From the NCBI GenBank assembly GCA_023432855.1, contig JAEZEZ010000014.1, forward strand, positions 1 to 28,301: a DNA stretch of 28,301 nt. Reading direction: 5' to 3'. A program made the translations under genes and the position numbers. Positions within the stretch are counted from its first letter, which is position 1, and each line of letters opens with the position of its first letter. The notes below the pieces were generated by a model. That model was not told where the DNA came from and did no database searches. It saw nothing but the letters and a program-made list of their open reading frames with translations. The stretch is from Pseudomonadota bacterium. GTDB lineage: Bacteria; Pseudomonadota; Alphaproteobacteria; Caulobacterales; Caulobacteraceae. This document shows, piece after piece, positions 17,725-24,654 of this stretch.

Positions 17725-19817
17725 GCTCGCGGGGCCGGCTTCAGCCAGCGGTCGAACCACTCCGTGATCAGCTTCAGCCGCGCCACCCGCTGCTCGGGCG
17801 TCCCGTCGCGGCTCATGCCGTGGCTGGAGTTGGGGAAGACCGCGAGCTTCGCCTCCTTCCGCAACGCCTTCAGCGAGCCGTAGTAGTCGTAGGCCTGGCC
17901 GATCGGCACGCGGTAGTCCTCGGCGTTGTGGATGACCAGCACCGGGGCCTTCACCTTGTCGACGAGGGTGATCGACGAGCGGGCGGCGTAGCTCTCCGGG
18001 TCCTGCCAGGGGAACTTGGGGAACCACACCTGGCTGACCACCAGCGGGATGTCGGAGCCCATCATCTGCCGCCAGTCCAGCACCGCGCGCTCGACCACCG
18101 CGGCCTGGAACTTGTCCGGCCAGGTCCCGACCAGCCAGGACGACAGCACCCCGCCGCCCGAACCGCCGGCCACGCCCAGCCGCGTCGTGTCGATGAAGCC
18201 AAGGGTGGCGGCGTCGTCCACCGTGGCGATCAGGTCCCTGGCGTCGTCGCCCGGATAGCGGTGCTGGATGACGTTGCCGAACTTCGCGCCGTAGCCGGTA
18301 GAGCCCCGCGGGTTGCCGTAGATGACCACGTAGCCCGCGTTGGCCAGCACCTGGAACTCGTGGAAGAAGGTCTGGCCGTACATCGCGTGCGGGCCGCCGT
18401 GAATGTAGAGGATCGCCGGGTGCTTCTTCGTCCGGTCGAAGCCGGGCGGGGTCACGATCCAGTACTGGATGCGCTGGCCGTCGAAGGACTCCGTCCACCG
18501 TTCCTGCACCTCGGCGACCGCCGTCCCGGCGACATTGCCCCGGCCGTGGCTGGTCAGGCGGCGCGGCCCCGAAGGCTCGACCAGATAGATGTCTCCCGGC
18601 GACGTGGGGCTGGAATAGAGGACGGCGATACGGTCGCCGCCGAGGCTGAAGGACGACAGGTCGCCGTCGAAGCCGCGCGAGACCGGCTCCGCCTTCAGCG
18701 TGCGCATGTCCACACGATAAAGGTTCGAGCGCCCGTGCCAGGCGCCGCGAAGGTAGAGGAAGCGGCCGTCGCGGCTCCAGGCCAGGGCCTGGCTCGGCTG
18801 CTTCGGCGGTCCGGAATCGGTGGTGACGCCCTCGCCCGCGCCGAACTCTAGGCGCACCATGCGCGGCTCGCCGCCGGCCCGCAGGTCCCGGACATAGAGC
18901 CGGTCGGGGTCGTAGGCGAGCGGCCTGGCCGGATCGACATCCCCTCCGATCCAGGCCAGCCACCGGCCGTCCGGCGACAGGCGGGGCGTGTCGTCCCCGC
19001 CCCGCCGGTCGGTCACCCGCACGGGCGGGGCCGAACCGTCGGCGGGGACCGACAGGATCTCGGAGTCCCAGCGGACGTAGTCCTGCTCTTCGCCCTTGTC
19101 GTTGGTGGCGAAGTAGATGCGCGTCCCGTCCGGCGACCACTGCAGGTCGTTGTGGTCGAAGCCGTCGCGGGTGACCTGGAACGGCTTCACCTTCGAGCGA
19201 TCGGCGCTCAGCGCCACGGTGAAGATCTGGCCGATATCCTCGCCGCGGAAGCCCGGCGTCCCGTCGTTGCGGAAGTTGAGACGCTCGGTGGTGAAGACCA
19301 CCTGTTTCGGCGCCTTGTAGTCCGGGCTCTCTTCGCCGGGCTTCGGCGGGTCGGCGACGAAGGCGATGCGCCGGCCGTCGGGCGACCAGGCGAAGCCGCC
19401 CACGTCGGTGATGCTGTCGGTCAGTTGCCAGGGCTCGCCCTCGCTCTCCAGGATCCAGATCTGGTTCTTCCCGGAGCGGTTGGAGACGAAGGCCAGCAGG
19501 CGTCCGTCCGGCGACCAGCGGGGCGCGCGGTCGTTGGCCGGATGGATGACCAGCGGCCGGGGCTCGCCGCCGTCGGTCGGCGCGACCCAGATGTCGGCCT
19601 CGTACTTGCTCCCGTCCTCGGCGGCGCGCTGCAGCACGTAGGCGACGCGGCGGCCGTCCGGGCGCATCTGGGGATCGCCTGGCCATTGCCAGGTCGTCAG
19701 CGAGTCCGGCGCCAGCGGTCGCGTCGCCTGGGCCGCCACGCCGCCCCCGGCCAGGGCCAGCATCGCCGCCGCCCCCATGGCCAAACCGATCGCCGCTCCC
19801 CCGCCGATGCGCCGCAT
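17721..19817 (-). CDS. S9 family prolyl-oligopeptidase-like peptidase, exported
   Basis: The 698-residue serine peptidase has a signal peptide (residues 1 to about 30, ending GGVAAQA), an N-terminal beta-propeller with TolB/WD40-like PDGR repeats (SPDGRLLAF, SPDGRRIAF, SPDGTRIYF, SPDGRWLAW), and a C-terminal alpha/beta-hydrolase domain from about 440. The domain shows LYIHGGPHAMYG, the elbow GGSGGGVLSSW (Ser of GGSGGG, in place of the common GGSYGG), Asp in HNAEDYRVP and His in NSSHGMS, so the triad is complete. Such enzymes are dipeptidyl or acylaminoacyl peptidases that degrade peptides in the periplasm. ATG 19817 has a GGGGAGG ribosome site and starts the signal peptide; the frame continues open upstream without meaning. 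Confidence 0.93.
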   Translation of the reverse strand: MRRIGGGAAIGLAMGAAAMLALAGGGVAAQATRPLAPDSLTTWQWPGDPQMRPDGRRVAYVLQRAAEDGSKYEADIWVAPTDGGEPRPLVIHPANDRAPRWSPDGRLLAFVSNRSGKNQIWILESEGEPWQLTDSITDVGGFAWSPDGRRIAFVADPPKPGEESPDYKAPKQVVFTTERLNFRNDGTPGFRGEDIGQIFTVALSADRSKVKPFQVTRDGFDHNDLQWSPDGTRIYFATNDKGEEQDYVRWDSEILSVPADGSAPPVRVTDRRGGDDTPRLSPDGRWLAWIGGDVDPARPLAYDPDRLYVRDLRAGGEPRMVRLEFGAGEGVTTDSGPPKQPSQALAWSRDGRFLYLRGAWHGRSNLYRVDMRTLKAEPVSRGFDGDLSSFSLGGDRIAVLYSSPTSPGDIYLVEPSGPRRLTSHGRGNVAGTAVAEVQERWTESFDGQRIQYWIVTPPGFDRTKKHPAILYIHGGPHAMYGQTFFHEFQVLANAGYVVIYGNPRGSTGYGAKFGNVIQHRYPGDDARDLIATVDDAATLGFIDTTRLGVAGGSGGGVLSSWLVGTWPDKFQAAVVERAVLDWRQMMGSDIPLVVSQVWFPKFPWQDPESYAARSSITLVDKVKAPVLVIHNAEDYRVPIGQAYDYYGSLKALRKEAKLAVFPNSSHGMSRDGTPEQRVARLKLITEWFDRWLKPAPRA

Positions 19818-19893
19818 GTGGACCTCCCCGTCCGCTTTCGGCGCGGACCTTGCAGGCTTTGCCGCGGGGCGGCAAGCGCCGGAACTGGTTAAG

Positions 19894-19979
19894 GAACCCC
19901 GCCCCCGGCTTGACGTTGGTTCGAGAGGAAGTCTCGGGCGTTCAACGCCCTCGGCCGCCGGGAAACGGCGGCGGGGTTC
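19894..19979 (+). other. Structured leader before the unknown secreted-protein gene
   Basis: GAACCCCG (19894-19901) pairs perfectly with CGGGGTTC (19972-19979) and encloses three successive perfect hairpins: 19922-19936 (5 bp, loop GGAAG), 19937-19949 (4 bp, loop TTCAA) and 19955-19971 (6 bp, loop GGAAA). The structure ends 6 nt before the AGGAGGG ribosome site (19986-19992) of the next gene and has no U-run, so it is not a terminator. Chance pairing in GC-rich DNA is a real alternative. Confidence 0.4.
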
Positions 19980-19997
19980 AGTGTCAGGAGGGCCGTC

Positions 19998-20549
19998 ATG
20001 CGGCTCGGGTTGGGTATCGCGGCAGCGCTGGCAGGCGCCGTCGCCTGGGGTCAGGCGTCCGCCCAGGAGGCGGCGCTTCTGAAAATCCCCCAGCAGGTCG
20101 ATTTCACCGCCAATGCGGCCGAGCTGAGCCGCCCGGATCCAGACGGCCCCATCCGTCCCGGCAAGCGCATCCGCACCGGTCCGCCCGACGACCGGCTGAG
20201 CAGCGTGCGCCTGGGCGCCGCCCAGCTCGAGAACGCCGCCCGCCGCCTCGGCGTGCGCGACGGCTCGGCCTTTCGCGACCAAGGGCGCGTCTATCTGTTC
20301 GCCGCCGGCGACGACACCGCCGTGGGCTACAACCTGACCCGCGGCGAAGGCGGCTGGGAGCGGCAGGGCCTGTCGATCGACGAGGGCGCCTTCATGGGCG
20401 AGGCCCAGGCAGGCGTCGCCTGGCGCAAGGGCGACCTGCAGGCGTCGTTCGGCTATGTCCGGCGCGAGATCGAGCGCCGCAGCCGGCTCGGCCGCAGCCT
20501 CGACGAGGACGTCGTCGCCCTGCAGTTCTCCTTCACGCCGGGCCGCTAA
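19998..20549 (+). CDS. Secreted or outer-membrane protein of unknown function
   Basis: I do not recognise this 183-residue protein. It has a clear signal peptide (MRLGLGIAAALAGAVAWGQASA, cleavage near residue 22), then a Pro/Arg-rich segment (DPDGPIRPGKRIRTGPPDD, about 47-65), and a C-terminal half of alternating residues typical of beta-strands: VYLFAAGDDTAVGYNL, MGEAQAGVAWRKGDLQASFGYVRREI and EDVVALQFSFTPGR. The last strand ends close to the C-terminus, so a small outer-membrane barrel or barrel-attached protein is possible. A strong AGGAGGG ribosome site precedes ATG 19998, supporting real expression. It is divergent from the S9 peptidase and followed by GCTGTT-type repeats. Some features recall LpxR-like barrels (GYVRRE) but this is too weak for a name. 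Confidence 0.75.
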   Translation: MRLGLGIAAALAGAVAWGQASAQEAALLKIPQQVDFTANAAELSRPDPDGPIRPGKRIRTGPPDDRLSSVRLGAAQLENAARRLGVRDGSAFRDQGRVYLFAAGDDTAVGYNLTRGEGGWERQGLSIDEGAFMGEAQAGVAWRKGDLQASFGYVRREIERRSRLGRSLDEDVVALQFSFTPGR

Positions 20550-20575
20550 CCCCGAGGCCCCGGCCCGCCTCGCCC

Positions 20576-20625
20576 CGCTGTTTCCCGCTGTTATTTCGCT
20601 GTTCCTCGCTGTTCCGGGAACAGCG
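20576..20625. repeat. GCTGTT tandem element with terminal inverted repeat
   Basis: Four CGCTGTT-type units (20576-20614) end in CGCTGTTCC-G-GGAACAGCG (20607-20625), a 9-bp inverted repeat. The order CTGTTATT...CTGTTCCGGG mirrors the TTCCCTGTT units of islands A and B with CCCTGTT changed to CGCTGTT. It lies between the convergent unknown-protein and flavoprotein genes. Confidence 0.6.
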
Positions 20626-20635
20626 GACCAACCTG

Positions 20636-21574
20636 TCACTCGCCGCTGTCGGTCTCCTTCAGCCAGTTGTGGATGGCGGTCGCGGCGATGGCGGCCTCGG
20701 CCTGGGCGACGCTGATCTGGTTCAGCCCGCGTACGGCGTCGCCGGCGGCGTAGAGCCCGGGCGTCGCCGTCTCCTGATGCGTCTGGCCGGCGACCAGATA
20801 GCCCTCGGCGTTCACCTCGGCCCCGGCGCCCGCCGCCAGGCCCGTCCGGGCGCGGCACCCGAAGGCGGCGTAGATGGCGTCGAACCGCTCGATGGCCTCG
20901 CCGCCTTCGCACAGCTCCACCCCGTCCGGCCGCAGAACGATGTCCGACAGCGCCGCCTCGCGCAGGCGCACCCCGGCCCGGTCCAGCTCCGCCGTCAGTT
21001 CTGCGCCTACCGCCTGGGGGCCGGCGACGTTCAGCACCGTCACCTCCTCGCAGTAGGTGCGCATGAACAGCGCTTCGCGCGCGGCGATCTCGCCGTCGCC
21101 GACCATGGCGATCTTCTTCCCCGTCACCTCGTAGGCGTCACAGATCGGGCAGATGCGCACGATGGCCTTGCGGATGGCGGTCTCGACGCCCCGCAGCGGC
21201 GGGTGGTTGTCGTGCACCCCGGTCGCCAGCAGCACGGCCCGCGCCCTGAGCTCGAAGTCCTCGCCGGCCAGTCGGAAGACGCCGTCCTCGCGCGTCACCT
21301 GCTCGACCCGGCCCTCGCGGATTTCGGCCCCGAAGCGCTCGGCCTGCTTCGTCATCCTCCGCAGCAGGTCCGGCCCCCCCACCCCGTCCGGGAAGCCCGG
21401 GTGGTTGTGGCTGCGGGGGATCCAGCGCGCCCGGCTGCGGCCGTCATGCACCACCACGAACCGGCGGCGGAACCGCGCCAGGTAGATCGCGGCGGTCAGG
21501 CCCGCGGGCCCGGCCCCGACGACGACGGCGTCGAGCAGGTCGGGTGCGGCAGGCGCGGGGGGCGTGTCAGGCAT
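20636..21574 (-). CDS. Thioredoxin-reductase-like FAD-dependent oxidoreductase
   Basis: This 312-residue flavoprotein has the FAD-binding VVVGAGPAGLTAAIYLAR (17-34), ATGVHDN, a redox pair Cys142-x2-Cys145 in RICPICDAYEV at the thioredoxin-reductase position, a second Rossmann motif VGDGEIAAREA (158-168) and the FAD C-terminal motif GLYAAGDAV (273-281). Length equals classical thioredoxin reductase. It differs in CPIC replacing CATC and in lacking the HRRxxxR arginines that bind NADPH 2'-phosphate, so it is probably not the housekeeping TrxB and may use NADH or another donor. It lies 30 nt downstream of the GST gene on the same strand and is likely cotranscribed, suggesting a thiol-redox or detoxification role. 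Confidence 0.88.
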   Translation of the reverse strand: MPDTPPAPAAPDLLDAVVVGAGPAGLTAAIYLARFRRRFVVVHDGRSRARWIPRSHNHPGFPDGVGGPDLLRRMTKQAERFGAEIREGRVEQVTREDGVFRLAGEDFELRARAVLLATGVHDNHPPLRGVETAIRKAIVRICPICDAYEVTGKKIAMVGDGEIAAREALFMRTYCEEVTVLNVAGPQAVGAELTAELDRAGVRLREAALSDIVLRPDGVELCEGGEAIERFDAIYAAFGCRARTGLAAGAGAEVNAEGYLVAGQTHQETATPGLYAAGDAVRGLNQISVAQAEAAIAATAIHNWLKETDSGE

Positions 21575-21604
21575 CGTCGCTCAACGCGGGTGTCGGGCGC
21601 CGGT

Positions 21605-22255
21605 TCATCCCTCCCATCCGCTCTCGAAAGGAAAGCGCCGGGCCCAGAAGCCGGCCAGCCTCGGGTCCTGGTCCACCCGCCGGACGACCCCGGCCATCTT
21701 CGGCGCCGCCTCGTAGAAGCGCCGTCGCCTGGGACCCCACCGGCTGACCACCGCCACATAGAGGTCGAGCACGCTGAGCCGGTCGCCCAGCAGGTAGTCG
21801 CCGGGCTCGAGCTGCTCGTCCATCATGCGCCAGCAGTCGACGATGCGGTCGGCGGTGCGGCGCTTGACCTGTTCCGCCAGTTCGCTCGGGCACAGCCGGG
21901 TGGGGTCGTCGCGAATCCAGTAGAGCGAGTAGATGGCCGCCGGCAGATAGACCATCCAGCGCAGGAACTGGGCCCGCAACGGATCGCCCGGCGGCGGGGC
22001 GAGGCCCGCGTCCGGATGCTGTTCCGTCAGCCACAGCAAGATGGCGGCGCTTTCCGTCACGACCTCGCCCGCCGGGATGACCAGGGCCGGAATCTGCTTC
22101 ATCGGATTGACCGCCCCGACGCGGGCCAGGATCTCCGGATCCCGGCTCCAGGTCGCGCCCTCGACCACCTCGAACGGAGCGCCCATCAGCGTCAGCGCCG
22201 CCTCTACCGGGACAGATCCCGACCCGGCCGCGCCGTAGATCACATAAGGCTGCAT
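21605..22255 (-). CDS. Glutathione S-transferase family protein
   Basis: The 216-residue cytosolic protein has a thioredoxin-fold N-terminal domain (YVIYGAAGSGSVPVEAALTLMGAPFEVVE) with the conserved cis-Pro region MKQIPALVIP (52-61) and the glutathione-binding VVTESAAILLWL (65-76), followed by an all-alpha C-terminal domain with GDYLLGDRLSVLDLYVAV (152-169), the N-capping box/hydrophobic staple motif of GSTs. The Ser in GAAGSGSV is the probable thiol-activating residue. ATG 22255 has an AGGGGGC ribosome site; longer readings run into the repeat island and are not real. It precedes the flavoprotein gene by 30 nt. Substrate unknown. Confidence 0.9.
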   Translation of the reverse strand: MQPYVIYGAAGSGSVPVEAALTLMGAPFEVVEGATWSRDPEILARVGAVNPMKQIPALVIPAGEVVTESAAILLWLTEQHPDAGLAPPPGDPLRAQFLRWMVYLPAAIYSLYWIRDDPTRLCPSELAEQVKRRTADRIVDCWRMMDEQLEPGDYLLGDRLSVLDLYVAVVSRWGPRRRRFYEAAPKMAGVVRRVDQDPRLAGFWARRFPFESGWEG

Positions 22256-22281
22256 GGGCAGCGCCCCCTGGCTGAATCGAC

Positions 22282-22875
22282 CCACGGAAAACACGGAAGG
22301 CACGGAAGAAGGGCGCCTTCGGCGAGTCCACGAACCACACGAAAGGCACGAACGGGCAGGCTGACAAGTCCTCGGTCGCGCCATGGAAACGCACTCATCG
22401 ACGCGCCTGTGGCGCGTCAGTCTTCCGTGCCTTCCGTGTTTTCCGTGGACGATCAATCCAGCGGGCGCCGGGGCCGACCGCAAGTCCTCCGGAAGCGCGA
22501 CCCGTTCGTGCTTTTCGTGTGGTTCGTGGACTCCTCTTCTCTTCCTCTCCAATCCCGCTTCCCTGATCCGGCGCCGCGGAAAAAAATTCGCGGCGCCGGT
22601 AGGATGTACGCAAACCCTTGTCCGGCAGTGGACTCAGCGCCCAGGAGCGAGGCCCGGAACAGGGAATAACAGGGAAACCGGAACAGGGAATTCCAGCCTC
22701 CGAACAGGGAACCGCAACAGGGAAGATGCTGCGCCCGAACTGTGAATGACCCGCGGCGTGGCATCGCCCCGGACCCCGTTCACGGCCGATCCTCCAAGCC
22801 CCCCGCCACGCGCCGCATGCACGGGGGTCCCGCGGTCCGCAGAGAATCGTGTGCTGGTTCGATTGGGGTGGCAAG
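22282..22875 (-). repeat. Repeat island B (inverted copy of island A)
   Basis: The 22256-22947 gap between the GST gene and the porin terminator contains no gene. Bases 22282-22875 match island A in reverse orientation with the same modules in the same order: arms at 22282-22308, 22326-22356, 22422-22450 and 22501-22531, a GACGCGCC/GGCGCGTC hairpin (22399-22417), the A/T-loop hairpin (22568-22599), AACAGGGAA units (about 22655-22725) and the GC-rich tail ending GGTGGCAAG (22867-22875). Two adjacent AA to CC differences from island A occur in both members of the outer arm pair. Reading frames through it give the same low-complexity peptides and are rejected. From 22876 to 22947 nothing further is seen. 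Confidence 0.9.
22568..22599. repeat. Perfect 11-bp hairpin with A/T-rich loop in island B
   Basis: CCGGCGCCGCG (22568-22578) pairs with 22589-22599 around GAAAAAAATT; it is the inverted counterpart of 4370-4401 and identical in stem and loop. Confidence 0.8.
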
Positions 22876-22947
22876 GGAGGCCGGGAGGCCTCTTCCTGGC
22901 CGCTACGCGCCGCCCTCTCATTCGGCCTCCTCATCCGGGGGGGAGAC

Positions 22948-22981
22948 AAAGAAAAGCCCGCGGCGAGGGTTCGCCGCGGGC
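22948..22981 (-). terminator. Rho-independent terminator of the porin gene
   Basis: On the minus strand an 11-bp perfect stem (22981-22971 with 22966-22956) and 4-nt loop are followed by TTTTCTTTG. It lies 25 nt after the porin stop codon. Confidence 0.92.
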
Positions 22982-23006
22982 CAGTGAGGAGGAATGAAGG
23001 ACGGGC

Positions 23007-24347
23007 CTAGAAGTCGAACTGGGCCCGGAACTGAAGCGTGTCGACGTCCACGTCGCGGTTGGTCAGCGAGCCCGGGATCACCGGATTGTCGTTCTCGCTC
23101 ATGGTGTAGTTGGCCATGAAGCGGACGTAGGAGATCGGGTACCAGTTGGCGCCGATGGTGACGGCCGAGTACTCGCCGCCGCGGTCGAGCGGCGTGACCG
23201 TCGGGACGCCGCCCACCAGCCGCACCGTCTCGAGGTCCGTCAGGTCGACGTTGTCGTAGCGGACGCCCAGTTCGAACGCGCCCATGCCGCCCGAGCCGAG
23301 CGGATTGAGGATCTTGGTGCGGCCGAACTCGCCCTTGTTGGCTTCATACTTGCGGGTCTCGCCGGTCGGGAACCAGCTGGCGAAGACGTAGAAGGCGTCG
23401 ATCTCGCCGCTGTCCGTGCCGAGCGAGCAGGCCAGGGCCGTGGCGCAGCGACGGTCGATGTCGATCATCGCGTACTCGCCCTGCAGCGAGACGCTGTTGA
23501 ACACCAGCGCCGCTTCCAGGCCGATGGAGGTGTCGGCGTCGCCGAAGTTGGCTCCCGTGTCGGTGAAGCGGTCGCCGGCGTTGGTGTTGTTGCGCACGCG
23601 GTAGCGTCCGGCCTCGCCGCCGCCGGCCGGAACCGGCGCCACCGCCGGAATGCCTTCGTCGTTGAAGTCGCGTGACCGAGCCCAGACCCCGAGGTGGACC
23701 TTGGTGGAGTCGGTCAGCACCGGGGCGAAGGTGACGCGGCCCTGGATGGAGGTGCGCTCCTGCAGGGCGACGTCGGCATTGTTGATGTTGTCGCCGGCCA
23801 CGGCGGCCAGCGCCGTCCAGTTTGAGCCGTTGAACTTCACCGCCGCGGTGGTCACACGGCCGCCTTCGATGATGTCGTTGAAGGCGCCGCGCTCCATGAA
23901 GGTCGTGTAGCGGGACGAGGTCAGGTTCTCGAGCGAGATGGTCTTGAAGTTGCCGAGCAGGATCGAGGCGTTGTCCGTGGGCTTGTACTCGAGGATCAGG
24001 TCTTCCCACTCCGCGGCGCCGTTCTTGATCGCGACCTCGGCCTTGTAGGCCCAGTTGTCGTTCCACTGGCCCTCGACGCCCAGGCGGGCGGTGCGGATGC
24101 GGCTGTTGCCGGTGTTGTAGTCGCCGGTCCCGCCCGGATTGGTCAGCGGGTCATAGGTCCCGTCCACGTCCTGGAAGACGTAGTCCATGTAGACCCGGCC
24201 CCGGACCTTGAACTTGGCGTCGTCGTTGGAAAACTCGGGCGCGCCCTTCCAGGACACGCCGAGGTCTTCGGCCTGCGCCGCGGCCGCCAGGCCAAACGCC
24301 ATGACGACGCCGAGCGCCGCGCCGGAAAGCAGCGAGCTCTTCCGCAT
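23007..24347 (-). CDS. Phosphate-selective porin, OprP/OprO family
   Basis: The 446-residue outer-membrane protein has a signal peptide (residues 1-26, cleavage AQA-ED) and a 16-strand-type barrel: KFKVRGRVYMDYVFQDVDGT (45-64), SRIRTARLGVEGQW, WAYKAEVAIKNGAAEWEDLILEY, and the final strand DTLQFRAQFDF ending in Phe. RTARLGVEG and the WEDLILEYK stretch are typical of the phosphate-selective porin O/P family. It would let phosphate or polyphosphate cross the outer membrane and so feed PstS. ATG 24347 is preceded by GGGG at a suitable distance. A strong Pho box and correctly spaced -10 lie upstream, and a strong terminator follows. Anion selectivity is family knowledge, not visible here. Confidence 0.92.
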   Translation of the reverse strand: MRKSSLLSGAALGVVMAFGLAAAAQAEDLGVSWKGAPEFSNDDAKFKVRGRVYMDYVFQDVDGTYDPLTNPGGTGDYNTGNSRIRTARLGVEGQWNDNWAYKAEVAIKNGAAEWEDLILEYKPTDNASILLGNFKTISLENLTSSRYTTFMERGAFNDIIEGGRVTTAAVKFNGSNWTALAAVAGDNINNADVALQERTSIQGRVTFAPVLTDSTKVHLGVWARSRDFNDEGIPAVAPVPAGGGEAGRYRVRNNTNAGDRFTDTGANFGDADTSIGLEAALVFNSVSLQGEYAMIDIDRRCATALACSLGTDSGEIDAFYVFASWFPTGETRKYEANKGEFGRTKILNPLGSGGMGAFELGVRYDNVDLTDLETVRLVGGVPTVTPLDRGGEYSAVTIGANWYPISYVRFMANYTMSENDNPVIPGSLTNRDVDVDTLQFRAQFDF

Positions 24348-24390
24348 TTCAGTAATCCCCTTGTCAGCCCCGGTCAGCGGGGTCAGGGGG

Positions 24391-24424
24391 CGATTACCGG
24401 CGCAGCGTGACAGTTCGTTGACAC
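24391..24424 (-). promoter_or_regulatory. Pho box and -10 of the porin gene
   Basis: On the minus strand GTGTCAACGAACTGTCAC (24424 to 24407) matches the PhoB box at about 14 of 18 positions, with TGTCA repeats 11 bp apart. Exactly 10 nt later TAATCG (24396-24391) is a good -10, leaving a leader of about 38 nt. Confidence 0.82.
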
Positions 24425-24513
24425 TATGACTGTTGTTCCGATGTTATCCGCAGCGCATAGTCTTGGTCGTGCCGCCAATGTCACATCTGTTACGCTTATG
24501 CGAACTAATTATT

Positions 24514-24529
24514 TCTGTCTTGTGACAGA
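24514..24529. promoter_or_regulatory. Perfect palindrome in the divergent porin/phnD-like region
   Basis: TCTGTC-TTGT-GACAGA (24514-24529) is a perfect 6+4+6 inverted repeat in the AT-richer centre of the 307-bp intergenic region (24348-24654). It contains a CTGTCAC half site but no properly phased second half, so it may bind another dimeric regulator. Nothing else definite is seen in the region apart from the Pho promoter. Confidence 0.35.
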
Positions 24530-24654
24530 CATTGTCGCCCGGAATATTGTTTCAGGCGGCCAGATGTCGCGCTCGGGTGACTTCCGCCGCCGTGCCGGTC
24601 CATAAGGGCCATGAGTCGCCGGCGCCGCGGCGCCGCTTCCGAGGGTAAGTCTTC

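Noticed and set aside
17383..20912. Long open frames overlapping the S9 peptidase, and its upstream extension to 20912
   Set aside because: The signal peptide and ribosome site fix the start at 19817, and the rest is antisense or out-of-frame reading.
22848..22873. tRNA T-arm-like sequence GGTTCGATTGGGG
   Set aside because: No matching T stem, anticodon arm or acceptor stem can be formed, in island B or in its counterpart near 4093-4125.
22395..22949. Frames across island B resembling those of island A
   Set aside because: Similarity is explained by the DNA repeat itself; the peptides are low complexity and frame is not preserved between the islands.
24486..24553. A plus-strand Pho box for the PhnD-like gene
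   Set aside because: Several TGT(C/T) half sites are present but none of the pairs has the required 11-bp spacing.
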